Assembly: GCA_029243485.1 (NCBI GenBank)
Contig: JAQWRY010000088.1
Location: forward strand, 91,221-155,220
Length of the DNA: 64,000 bases
Direction: 5' to 3'
DNA from: Candidatus Binatia bacterium
GTDB lineage: Bacteria > Desulfobacterota > Binatia > UBA12015
Numbering within the stretch: position 1 is the stretch's first letter; each line of letters opens with the position of its first letter. Below the pieces are notes generated by a model. The model searched no databases and was not told the DNA's origin. It saw nothing but the letters and a program-made list of their open reading frames with translations. The translations under genes were made by a program, and so were the position numbers. Positions 42,153 to 50,254 of this stretch are shown here, one piece after another.

Positions 42153-43231
42153 GCGACGACGCGACCCGGCGGCTGGTCGACGGTACGGCGTGGGACGAGT
42201 TCTGCGATCGGCTGAAGAGTGCGGGGCATGAGGTGCTCGACGCGGCATCGGAAGATCCCTTCGAGCGGGCCGAGGGCCTGCGTTATCTCACGCGACTCAC
42301 CCGGAACTTTCTGAAAGCCGCCGTCGAGGAATCGGACCCCGCTGCGCCGGTCCTCTCGACCGAGAACCCGAAGATCGGGCTCGACAACCCGGACTACGTT
42401 TATGCGCGCGCCCGGATCTCATCGCGCTACGAGTATCGCCTCCGGGGCCACACGGGGGATACGCAGATGATATCGTTCGGTGCATTCTCCGGTGCGCTTG
42501 GCACGCCGCAGGGGCTCATCCGCGACGGATATGTGACGACGGACGAGCTGGACATCGCGGACGACGGTTCATTCGAGATCGTTCTGTCGAGCGAAGAGCA
42601 CGCTTCCAACTGGCTTCCGGTGGGGCCCGACACCAATGCGCTGCAGATCCGCCAGACCCTCCTCGCGCGCCATCGGCAGCGGCCGAGCCCGATGGAGTTG
42701 GTCCGTGTCGATGGTGGCGCACCTCCGCCTCCGCTCGACCCGGTTGCATTCTCGCGGGCGCTGGACCGTGTCGGTGTGGCCGTTGCGGGGACGGTGGGTG
42801 TTTTCCTCGGATGGACAGAGAGCTTCCGTGCGCACCTCCACCAGATCCGCCCGATCGATCCGAAGCTCCTGGCGTTCGCGCAGGGCGATCCCAACACGAG
42901 CTACAACTACGGCTACTGGGAGCTCGGTCCAGGCGATGCGTTCGTGATCGAGTTCACGCCGCCGTCGTGTGAGTACTGGAACCTTCAGATCGGCAACCAC
43001 TGGCTCGAGTCGCTGGACTTCCGCCACCATCGCACGCACGTGAACCACGAGACCGCCGTCGCGGGTCCCGATGGATCGGTGCGTGTAGTCGTGGCGCACC
43101 GGGACCCCGGGGTTCCGAACTGGCTCGACACGGCGGGGCACACGAGGGGGGGACTCGCCCTGCGTTTTGTCGGGGCGCGAGAGATCCCCGAGCCGCGGAC
43201 CGAGGTCGTGCCCGTGGGGCGCCTGGCGTGA
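42149..43231 (+). CDS. DUF1214 domain protein
   Basis: A 360-residue protein from GTG 42149, overlapping the previous stop. The C-terminal half shows the DUF1214 signature W-N-L-Q-I-G-N-H-W-L-E-S, preceded by N-Y-G-Y-W-E-L-G-P-G-D. The N-terminal part has R-Y-L-T-R-L-T-R-N-F. It has no signal peptide or TM helix. Proteins of this family are repeatedly found with DUF3604 proteins, amidohydrolases and sulfotransferases in environmental genomes, but their reaction is unknown. It ends with another 4-base overlap onto the sulfotransferase start. Confidence 0.82.
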   Translation: MSDDATRRLVDGTAWDEFCDRLKSAGHEVLDAASEDPFERAEGLRYLTRLTRNFLKAAVEESDPAAPVLSTENPKIGLDNPDYVYARARISSRYEYRLRGHTGDTQMISFGAFSGALGTPQGLIRDGYVTTDELDIADDGSFEIVLSSEEHASNWLPVGPDTNALQIRQTLLARHRQRPSPMELVRVDGGAPPPPLDPVAFSRALDRVGVAVAGTVGVFLGWTESFRAHLHQIRPIDPKLLAFAQGDPNTSYNYGYWELGPGDAFVIEFTPPSCEYWNLQIGNHWLESLDFRHHRTHVNHETAVAGPDGSVRVVVAHRDPGVPNWLDTAGHTRGGLALRFVGAREIPEPRTEVVPVGRLA

Positions 43232-44391
43232 CGTCGTACCGAGACTCCGAAGGCGCGTTCCACGAAGCCGCCCGCGCATCGACCGGTTCCGAGGACTTCG
43301 GAGACGAGGGGTATCTGGACGGTCTTCGCATGCTGCTCGGTTCGCTCGACGACGAAGCCCGCCTGACCGACGTCGGCGATCTCGTGATGCGCGGGATGAT
43401 CGTCGAAGCGCTGAAGGGGCGCCTGCGCTCGGAGTCGGGCTTTGCGCGCTTTTCCGGGGCCGAGGAGACACCGATCGATCGGCCGATCTTCATCGTCGGC
43501 TTGCCGAGGACGGGAACCACGGCGCTTCACCACCTGATGGCCCAGAATCCGGTTCTGCAGGGGCTCGAGATCTGGCTCGCGGGTGCACCTAAGCCCCGGC
43601 CGCCGCGGCGGGCGTGGGCAGAGGATCCCGACTTCGTCGCATCGGACAAGCAGATTCGGTCGCTGTACGAGCGGAGCCCCGAGATGAAGGCGATTCATTT
43701 CATGTCGGCGGAGCTTCCCGACGAATGTTGGAGGCTCTTTTCGCAGGACTTCGCGCACTCGAGCTGGGAGGCGCAGTCGTACGTGCCGACGTACTCGAAG
43801 TGGTGGGCGCAGCACGACATGCGTCCGGCATATCGCCGCCATCGACGGAACTTGGAGCTGATCGGCCATGGAGAACCGTCCCGGCGATGGCTCTTGAAGG
43901 ACGCGACCCATCTGTTCGCTCTCGACGCTCTTCTCGATGCCTATCCCGACGCCTGTATCGTCCAGACGCACCGCGATCCGGCGAAGTTGATCGGATCCGT
44001 CTGCAGCCTTTGCTGGTCGTCCCGGCAGCCGCTGAATCGCGAAGACGACCCGAACGCGTTCGGGTCGGCCACGCTGGCCCTCTGGGAGCGTGCCATAGGA
44101 TCCACGATGGCCGCCCGGCGGGGTCGCCCGGCGGCGCAGTTCTACGACCTACCGTTTGAGCGTTTCGTCGCCGATCCCGTGCGGATCGTGGGGGAGATCC
44201 ACCAGTATTTCGGAATCGACTACCCGGCCGAGGCGGCGGCTGCGGTTGCCGGCTTTCGCGAAGTGAATCCGCCGGGTAAGCACGGTGGCCATTCCTATCG
44301 CCTCTCGCAGTGGGGGCTCGACGCAGCGAAGATTCGCGAGCGGTTCCAACCCTATGCGCAAGAGTTCGACATCACCCCGGAGGACACATGA
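43228..44391 (+). CDS. Sulfotransferase family protein
   Basis: A 387-residue protein. The PAPS 5'-phosphosulfate loop is I-F-I-V-G-L-P-R-T-G-T-T-A-L-H-H at about residues 89-104. The 3'-phosphate region D-A-C-I-V-Q-T-H-R-D-P-A-K-L-I-G-S is near 240-256. This is the bacterial Sulfotransfer_3-like group, which would transfer sulfate from PAPS to hydroxyl groups on sterols, lipids or sugars. The GTG start overlaps the DUF1214 stop, and its own stop overlaps the acyl-CoA ligase start. In a catabolic cluster it could conversely mark substrates for transport. Confidence 0.88.
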   Translation: MTSYRDSEGAFHEAARASTGSEDFGDEGYLDGLRMLLGSLDDEARLTDVGDLVMRGMIVEALKGRLRSESGFARFSGAEETPIDRPIFIVGLPRTGTTALHHLMAQNPVLQGLEIWLAGAPKPRPPRRAWAEDPDFVASDKQIRSLYERSPEMKAIHFMSAELPDECWRLFSQDFAHSSWEAQSYVPTYSKWWAQHDMRPAYRRHRRNLELIGHGEPSRRWLLKDATHLFALDALLDAYPDACIVQTHRDPAKLIGSVCSLCWSSRQPLNREDDPNAFGSATLALWERAIGSTMAARRGRPAAQFYDLPFERFVADPVRIVGEIHQYFGIDYPAEAAAAVAGFREVNPPGKHGGHSYRLSQWGLDAAKIRERFQPYAQEFDITPEDT

Positions 44392-46022
44392 ACAAGCACT
44401 TCAACATCGCAGATCTCTTCGAGCAGGTCGCCGATGCCGTTCCCGAACGCGAAGCGCTGGTCTGTGGCGGCGATCGGCTCAGCTACGCCGCGCTGGACAC
44501 GCGGGCGAACCGCCTGGCGCACTACCTTTCGGATAAGGGTGTCGGGCCCGGTCAGCACGTCGGGCTCTATCTCTACAACTGCAACGAGTACCTCGAGGCC
44601 ATGATGGCCTGCTTCAAGATTCGCGCGGTGCCGATCAATGTGAACTACCGGTACGTGCAGGAGGAGCTTCAGTACGTCTTCCAGAACGCAGACCTCGTCG
44701 CCTGCGTTCATCAAAAAGAGTTCGTGCCGCACATCGAAGAGATTCGCTCCGAGTTGGGCACACTCCAGACGTTGGTCTACGTAGACGATGAAAGCGACGC
44801 GGATCCGTCGTCGCTGGGCTCGGTCGGTTACGAAGAGGCCATCGCCCAGGCGTCGCCCGAGAGGGGTTTCGGAGAGCGGGCGGACGACGATTTTTTCGTG
44901 CTGTACACCGGCGGCACGACGGGAATGCCGAAGGGCGTCATGTGGCCGCACAAGGGACTGTTCTTCGCGGCCCTCGGGGGTGCCGGTCACTTCCATCCCG
45001 ATGGTCCGATCAAGGCACCCGACGAGATCGCGTCGCATGTGTTCCAGGGTGAGATGGCCGGCATGGCGCTCGCCCCGCTGATGCACGGCGCGTGCTGGTG
45101 GTACGCGTGCATCATGCTGCTCGGCGGTGCGAAGCTGGTGCTCAATCATCATCGATCGCTCGTGGGCGATCAGGTCTGGGACATCGTCCAGGCCGAAAAG
45201 GTGAATGCGCTCTCGATCGTCGGCGATGCGATGGCGATTCCGCTTCTCGACTCGCTCGCCTCGAGCCCGGACAAGTGGGACCTCAGTTCTGTGTTTTCCG
45301 TCGGTTCGGGTGGCGCGGTTTTCTCCGATTCGAAACAGGAGCAGTTCCGGAAGTACTTCCCGAACGTGAGGATCACGAACGCCTTTGGATCTTCGGAGTC
45401 CGGGCAGATGGGAATGGACAGTGGTCAGAAGAAGACGGCCGCGGGCCTCGGGAACGTGGTGCGTTCCGACTTCATGGACGTGATCATCGACGAGGATGGC
45501 GAGTCGCGTCGACATGCCGCTCCTGGCGAGACCGGGATCTTTTCTCGCTCCGGTCACATTCCGGTCGGCTACTACAACGACCCCGAGAAAACGGCGCGCA
45601 CCTTCGTCGAAGTCGAAGGCAGGGTGTGGCTCCTGACGGGAGACGCGGCCAAGCTCGAGAAGGATGGCGAGAGCATTACGGTGTTCGGCCGTGGTTCCAA
45701 CTGCATCAACTCAGGTGGAGAGAAGATCTTCCCCGAGGAAGTCGAGCAGGCTTTGAAGCGACACCCGCAGATCTTCGATGCGCTGGTCGTCGGCACACCG
45801 AGTGATCGGTGGGGCGAGCAGGTGACGGCTGTCGTGTCCCTTCGAGGCGATGCGGCGGTCACGGTCGCGAGTGCGCAGGACGAGGCTCGCAAGCACGTAT
45901 CGGGGTACAAGATCCCGCGAGCGGTCCACGTCGTGTCGGAGGTCCCGCGCGCACCTAGCGGCAAGCCGGATTACAAGACCGCAAAGGAGCTCGCGCTCAG
46001 CGGTGACCACGCCGTGAGCTGA
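44388..46022 (+). CDS. Acyl-CoA synthetase (AMP-dependent ligase)
   Basis: A 544-residue adenylate-forming enzyme that activates a carboxylic acid as acyl-AMP and then acyl-CoA. The phosphate-binding motif L-Y-T-G-G-T-T-G-M-P-K-G-V is at about residues 171-183. The F-G-S-S-E-S-G motif and L-L-T-G-D-A-A follow, and the catalytic Lys region is P-S-G-K-P-D-Y-K near the C-terminus. N-V-N-Y-R-Y resembles ligases for cholate/steroid or branched acids. AGGAC precedes ATG 44388, which overlaps the sulfotransferase stop by 4 bases. It is the last gene of the coupled cluster and is paralogous to the ligase at 52.9-54.5 kb. Confidence 0.92.
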   Translation: MNKHFNIADLFEQVADAVPEREALVCGGDRLSYAALDTRANRLAHYLSDKGVGPGQHVGLYLYNCNEYLEAMMACFKIRAVPINVNYRYVQEELQYVFQNADLVACVHQKEFVPHIEEIRSELGTLQTLVYVDDESDADPSSLGSVGYEEAIAQASPERGFGERADDDFFVLYTGGTTGMPKGVMWPHKGLFFAALGGAGHFHPDGPIKAPDEIASHVFQGEMAGMALAPLMHGACWWYACIMLLGGAKLVLNHHRSLVGDQVWDIVQAEKVNALSIVGDAMAIPLLDSLASSPDKWDLSSVFSVGSGGAVFSDSKQEQFRKYFPNVRITNAFGSSESGQMGMDSGQKKTAAGLGNVVRSDFMDVIIDEDGESRRHAAPGETGIFSRSGHIPVGYYNDPEKTARTFVEVEGRVWLLTGDAAKLEKDGESITVFGRGSNCINSGGEKIFPEEVEQALKRHPQIFDALVVGTPSDRWGEQVTAVVSLRGDAAVTVASAQDEARKHVSGYKIPRAVHVVSEVPRAPSGKPDYKTAKELALSGDHAVS

Positions 46023-46026
46023 GGGC

Positions 46027-46341
46027 TCAGTTCGACGGCGCGAGGTTCTCTTCCGCCAAGCCCGACCAGCGCGTGTCGCAGGCGATGAAGTTGTGCTCGC
46101 TCGCGAAGTCGCGCCCGTGGCTCGAGCCCGCTTCGCCTTCGCTCCCGAGGAGCCCGTGTTCGTACAAGAGCCCGCGGCCGAGAGCGGCGGGCGCGCCCCC
46201 CGTGGTGGTCGTTGCGCACGGAACCAGGCAGCGGCACCGCGCGGTAAGCGAGCCCCCGCCGTTGAACGGTTCGATGACGGTTTGGACCTGGGACGTCGGT
46301 GCGGCGCTTCCGAGAACGTTGTCGAGGGCTTCGTCCCGCAT
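46027..46341 (-). pseudogene. Fragment of a secreted alpha/beta-hydrolase-like protein
   Basis: The 104-residue frame reads F-N-G-G-G-S-L-T-A-R-C-R-C-L-V-P, then L-Y-E-H-G-L-L-G-S-E-G-E-A-G and S-E-H-N-F-I-A-C-D-T-R-W-S-G-L-A-E-E. This string of motifs belongs to the middle of a large (500+ residue) secreted protein family of Myxococcota and Actinobacteria that has the alpha/beta hydrolase fold. It stops abruptly (L-A-P-S-N) and lacks the signal peptide, nucleophile region and C-terminus, so it is a remnant. It sits directly behind the acyl-CoA ligase gene in the opposite direction. Confidence 0.5.
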
Positions 46342-46408
46342 CCGCAGGCGTGGGACGCTCTCCTCTGTCGTGTTGCCGGCATCCTAGTGCCTCGAGAAGA
46401 AGGACAAA

Positions 46409-46630
46409 GTGAACTGCCGCACGGCCGACAAGAATATCTGGGTCAAGTTCAAGCCCAACAAGAAGGAACTGGGGACCTACAAGTACAAGGTCCAGCTCAA
46501 GAAGCAGACCATCAACGGGCTGTTCAACGACCCCGTCTCGATCCGGGTCGAGCACGAGAACGGCCTGACGCGCGTCGCCTCGAGCGACGGGTGCCAGCGG
46601 GCCGGGGGCCCGATCCTGGCCTGCAAGTAA
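46409..46630 (+). CDS. Possible small or truncated protein of unknown function
   Basis: A 73-residue Lys-rich frame from GTG 46409 (K-N-I-W-V-K-F-K-P-N-K-K-E-L-G, then K-V-Q-L-K-K-Q-T-I-N-G-L-F-N-D-P-V-S-I-R-V). The pattern resembles C-terminal beta-domains of deltaproteobacterial secreted proteins. It lacks a signal peptide, so it may be the tail of a lost gene. Good codon-like composition, weak start. Confidence 0.4.
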   Translation: MNCRTADKNIWVKFKPNKKELGTYKYKVQLKKQTINGLFNDPVSIRVEHENGLTRVASSDGCQRAGGPILACK

Positions 46631-46703
46631 GTCGTAAGAAAGCCGCCCTTTCCCCGCGGCGCGTGAGCGGATAGGAACGCGCTGCGGGGAGGGGTCGCTC
46701 GAC

Positions 46704-48170
46704 GTGAAGACAATTGGAAAGGCGCTCGGCGCGCTTCTGCTGGTCCTGGTGGCCGTTCTGGCGGTGCGTGCGATGCTGGCATCGTCTTCCGCGACGGATG
46801 TGGCGCGTGTCGTCGTTGCGGTGGATGAAGGCGCGATCGCGCGGCGCCTCTCCGAGGCCATCCAGATCCAGACCGTCTCGCCCGGGCCGCCGGCGGTCCA
46901 GGATCCCGAGCCCTTCGGGCAGTACATCTCGTGGCTCGAGGGGGCGTATCCGGCCGTTCACGGGGCACTCCGACGCGACGTATTGGGCGACCTCAGTGTC
47001 CTCTTCACCTGGCCCGGCACCGACCCGGAAGCAGCTCCGGTCCTTTTGACGGCACACTACGATGTCGTTCCCGTCCTTCCCGCAAGCGAGGCCGACTGGG
47101 AACACCCGCCCTTCGCGGGCGAGATTGCCGACGGCTACGTGTGGGGACGCGGGGCCCTCGATGACAAGGGCGCGATGATCGCCATCCTCGATGCGGCAAC
47201 GCTGCTTCTCGACGACGGCTTTCAGCCGACCCAGACGGTCTATCTCGCCTTCGGTCACGACGAAGAGATCGGCGGTCAGAACGGCGCCGGCGCCATCACT
47301 GAGCATCTGCGATCGCAGGGGGTTCAGCTCGCGTGGTCGCTCGACGAAGGCTCCTTCGTGATCGAAGGCGTGTATCCCGGTGTCGACGTTCCGGTTGCGA
47401 GCATCAACGTCGCGGAGAAGGGCTATCTCACGATCGACCTGGTCGCGAAGGGGGTGGGCGGACACTCTTCGATGCCGCCGCCGGAGACCGCCGTGGGTGT
47501 GCTCGCTGCCGCGATCGTCCGCCTCCAGGAGAATCCGATGCCGGGTGGCATCGACGGAGTTACCGCGGAGTCGCTGGACGCGCTCGCGGGCTACATGCCG
47601 TTCCTGCCGCGGCTCGTCTTCGCGAAACGCTGGCTATTCGGTGGCCTGCTCGAATCGCAGCTCGCTGCGGGCGGCGCGAGCAACGCGGTTCTGCGCACGA
47701 CGATCGCGCCCACGATGTTGGAGGGGAGCGTGAAAGAGAACGTTCTTCCAATCGAGGCTGTCGGAACCGTGAACTTCCGCCTCCACCCGCGCGACACGAA
47801 GGAAGATGTGATCGCGCACGTCGAGCGTGTCGTGGATGACGAGCGGGTCGAGATTCGGGTGCGGCGCGATGGGAACCCCTCCTCGGAAGTGTCGAGTGCG
47901 ACTTCGGCCGGCTTCCGCGCGATTGCCCGGGCGATGGGGCAAGTGTTCGGCCCCGTCGCGGTCGTTCCGGGGCTCACCGTCGGCGGTACCGATTCCCGCC
48001 ACTACGGCCAGATCGCCGACGACGCCTATCGCTTCAATCCCATGGTGGTCACCCAGGCGGACACGGCAGGATTCCACGGCACCAACGAGAGGATTTCCAT
48101 CGAGAACCTGGCCCAGGGTACCCGCGCGTACGCGCAGATCCTGCGGAACGCAGGCGTGCGACAGCCATAG
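46704..48170 (+). CDS. M20-family metallopeptidase (PM20D1-like), membrane-anchored
   Basis: A 488-residue protein with an N-terminal hydrophobic anchor or signal (residues 6-30). The metal ligands of the M20 co-catalytic dizinc site are visible: A-H-Y-D-V-V-P-V (His/Asp), G-R-G-A-L-D-D-K-G (bridging Asp), H-D-E-E-I-G-G (Glu pair) and W-S-L-D-E-G-S-F. The dimerisation domain covers about 235-360, and the last ligand is in the C-terminal G-F-H-G-T-N-E-R-I-S segment. It resembles the PM20D1/carboxypeptidase S group, which cleaves N-acyl amino acids or dipeptides. GGGGAGGGG upstream supports GTG 46704. Confidence 0.9.
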   Translation: MKTIGKALGALLLVLVAVLAVRAMLASSSATDVARVVVAVDEGAIARRLSEAIQIQTVSPGPPAVQDPEPFGQYISWLEGAYPAVHGALRRDVLGDLSVLFTWPGTDPEAAPVLLTAHYDVVPVLPASEADWEHPPFAGEIADGYVWGRGALDDKGAMIAILDAATLLLDDGFQPTQTVYLAFGHDEEIGGQNGAGAITEHLRSQGVQLAWSLDEGSFVIEGVYPGVDVPVASINVAEKGYLTIDLVAKGVGGHSSMPPPETAVGVLAAAIVRLQENPMPGGIDGVTAESLDALAGYMPFLPRLVFAKRWLFGGLLESQLAAGGASNAVLRTTIAPTMLEGSVKENVLPIEAVGTVNFRLHPRDTKEDVIAHVERVVDDERVEIRVRRDGNPSSEVSSATSAGFRAIARAMGQVFGPVAVVPGLTVGGTDSRHYGQIADDAYRFNPMVVTQADTAGFHGTNERISIENLAQGTRAYAQILRNAGVRQP

Positions 48171-48191
48171 CCCTTCTGCTTAAGTCCCTCG

Positions 48192-49160
48192 GTGCCGGAA
48201 GCCTGCCCCTCATGTGCCGGAAGTCGGATCACTCCTCGCTGGGCCGTGACCGACCGTCTGTTTCAGACGACGAATGCCCCGTTCGATCTGAAGGAGTGTG
48301 AGGATTGTGGGGCGTACTTCCTGTCGCCCCCGCCGCCTCCCGAAGAGCTGGGGAAGTACTACCCCAAGGGCTTCTGGCGAGGGACCGAAGAGGACGAGGA
48401 CGGTGGCGAGGACCTCCGGGGGCGTCTGACCGAGTGGTACCGACGCCTCATCCTCCGCGACCATGCTCGGTTCGTCGGGAACATTGCTCGTGAGCAGCGC
48501 GCCGCCGGCCGCTGGAAGGGCCTGCTCGACGTCGGATGCGGCGACGGCTCGGTCCTCGAAGCGATAGACTGTCGGCCCTGCATCGGCTTTGACACCGCCG
48601 ACGATGCGGTTCGCTTCGTTTCGGCGCGTGGCTTTCCCGCCGTTCGGGGCGTCCCCGATGCGATGCCGTTCGCGCCGGGCTCGTTCTCGCTGGTGACGAT
48701 GTTCCATTTCCTGGAGCACGTCCGTCCCGCCGGTCCCCATCTCGAATCCGCACGCCGACTGTTGTCCGACGGCGGTGAACTCGTAGTGCAGGTCCCGAAC
48801 TCGGGGAGTTGGGGCGCATCCCTCCTGAAGCGGCATTGGGCGGGCTTCGACCCGCCGCGCCACCTCATCAATTACGCACCGAAGTCGCTGCGAATGACGC
48901 TCGAGCGTGCCGGCTTCGAGGTCGTCGCCGAGAACCACTTTTGTCTTCGGGATAACCCGGCGACGCTGGCCAATAGCGTTGCTCCGGGATCCTACCCGCC
49001 GGCCCGCGTCGCGCGGGGGACGGTCGGTTCGGGCCCCGCCGCGTTACTGGGGGACGTGGGGTACCTTGCACTCACGCTTGCGGCGATTCCGTTCACGCTC
49101 CTCGAGAGCGCGGCCGGACACGGCGAATCGATAATGATGCGCTGCCGCGTCGCCGGCTGA
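48192..49160 (+). CDS. SAM methyltransferase with N-terminal zinc ribbon
   Basis: A 322-residue protein. The N-terminus holds C-P-S-C and C-E-D-C-G-A-Y-F-L-S-P, a four-cysteine zinc ribbon (residues about 5-45). A class I methyltransferase domain follows, with L-L-D-V-G-C-G-D-G-S-V-L near 112-123 and V-T-M-F-H-F-L-E-H-V. C-terminal residues 265-315 contain a hydrophobic segment. Enzymes of this layout modify sugars in O-antigen and capsule gene clusters. The neighbouring family 2 glycosyltransferases on both sides support an envelope-glycan role. Confidence 0.85.
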   Translation: MPEACPSCAGSRITPRWAVTDRLFQTTNAPFDLKECEDCGAYFLSPPPPPEELGKYYPKGFWRGTEEDEDGGEDLRGRLTEWYRRLILRDHARFVGNIAREQRAAGRWKGLLDVGCGDGSVLEAIDCRPCIGFDTADDAVRFVSARGFPAVRGVPDAMPFAPGSFSLVTMFHFLEHVRPAGPHLESARRLLSDGGELVVQVPNSGSWGASLLKRHWAGFDPPRHLINYAPKSLRMTLERAGFEVVAENHFCLRDNPATLANSVAPGSYPPARVARGTVGSGPAALLGDVGYLALTLAAIPFTLLESAAGHGESIMMRCRVAG

Positions 49161-49163
49161 AGT

Positions 49164-50237
49164 TCAACGCACCTCGCCGCGAGCCAGATCGGCGAGCGGT
49201 ACGCGATCTCGTTTCAAGATCGTGCGCATGCGTGCGCGCCATTCGGGCCCGCATCGTTTCGCGAGTTCTCCGCGCTTCCGCAGCTGCGAGCGGATGCCGG
49301 CCCAGCCCGCGAGTTGGGCGCGAAGGACAGCTCGGGTTGCCGAAGAGCGTTCTTCGGCGGAGACCTTTGCCCACGGGCCCGCATCCTTGCGACCTCCCAG
49401 CGTGGTGAGCGCGGCGCGCCAGGCCCAAAGCAGCGGGTTCAGCGCAATGAGGTGCCACGGGAAGTACTTGAACGTGAGCCAGATACGGTTCCGCTCGACG
49501 AGGAAGAGCTTCGCGGGAGAGTACGCTCCCAGCGTCTGGGAATGGTGATGCTCGACGAGGGCCGTCGGGGCGAGCGCACACTTCCAGCCGGCGAGGCGGA
49601 ACCGGATGCCGAGATCGGCGTCGTCGGCGTAGGCGAAGAACTCCTCGTCCACGCCGCCGACCTGATTGAACACGTCGCGTCGCCAGAGGCTCGCGCACCC
49701 GTCCGGCCATGCGACTTCACTCCGTTCGTCGTAGCGCCCGTCGTCGGGCAGGCCATGGCCGCAGCCGAAGTTTTGGCCGTCGATGCCGATTCGATGGCCG
49801 ACCTTGTCGAGAATGCCGCCCTGCCGATCCAGGTAGATCTTGCAGGCGCCCATGCCGAAGCGCTCGCTCGCCCGAACCGAGTGCAGCATCTCCTCGAGCC
49901 ACCTGGGGTCTGCCATGGCGTCGCTGTTCAGCAGGGCCAGCCACTCGCTGGTCGCGGCTTTGACGCCGAGGTTCACGCCACCACCGAAGCCGCGATTCGT
50001 CTCACTTCGAACCAGGCGGGCCGTCGGGAACGTGCTCTCGATGGCTTCCCGAGAGCCGTCGGTCGAGGCGTTGTCGACGATGATCACCTCGTCCGCCGGT
50101 CGGCTCTGCGCGAAGACGGTCCGGATGCACTCCACGACCTCGGTTCCGCCGTTCCAATTCACGACGACGACGGACACCGACGTCGATTCTCCCCCCTCTC
50201 GGGGAGCCACGAAATCTTGGTGCGGGGGGAGCGTCAC
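49164..50237 (-). CDS. Glycosyltransferase family 2 (rhamnosyltransferase-like)
   Basis: A 357-residue GT-A enzyme. The N-terminus V-S-V-V-V-V-N-W-N-G-G is followed by I-I-V-D-N-A-S-T-D-G-S and E-T-N-R-G-F-G-G-G-V-N. The divalent-metal acidic motif is L-L-N-S-D-A-M-A-D. The active-site base segment is F-F-A-Y-A-D-D-A-D-L-G-I-R. The C-terminal ~100 residues contain amphipathic or membrane-associating helices (Y-F-P-W-H-L-I-A-L-N-P). It transfers a sugar, probably rhamnose-like, onto a surface glycan. Only 17 bases separate it from the divergent sulfatase-fold gene, so promoters overlap. Confidence 0.9.
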   Translation of the reverse strand: MTLPPHQDFVAPREGGESTSVSVVVVNWNGGTEVVECIRTVFAQSRPADEVIIVDNASTDGSREAIESTFPTARLVRSETNRGFGGGVNLGVKAATSEWLALLNSDAMADPRWLEEMLHSVRASERFGMGACKIYLDRQGGILDKVGHRIGIDGQNFGCGHGLPDDGRYDERSEVAWPDGCASLWRRDVFNQVGGVDEEFFAYADDADLGIRFRLAGWKCALAPTALVEHHHSQTLGAYSPAKLFLVERNRIWLTFKYFPWHLIALNPLLWAWRAALTTLGGRKDAGPWAKVSAEERSSATRAVLRAQLAGWAGIRSQLRKRGELAKRCGPEWRARMRTILKRDRVPLADLARGEVR

Positions 50238-50254
50238 TGAGATAAGCTCCCGGG

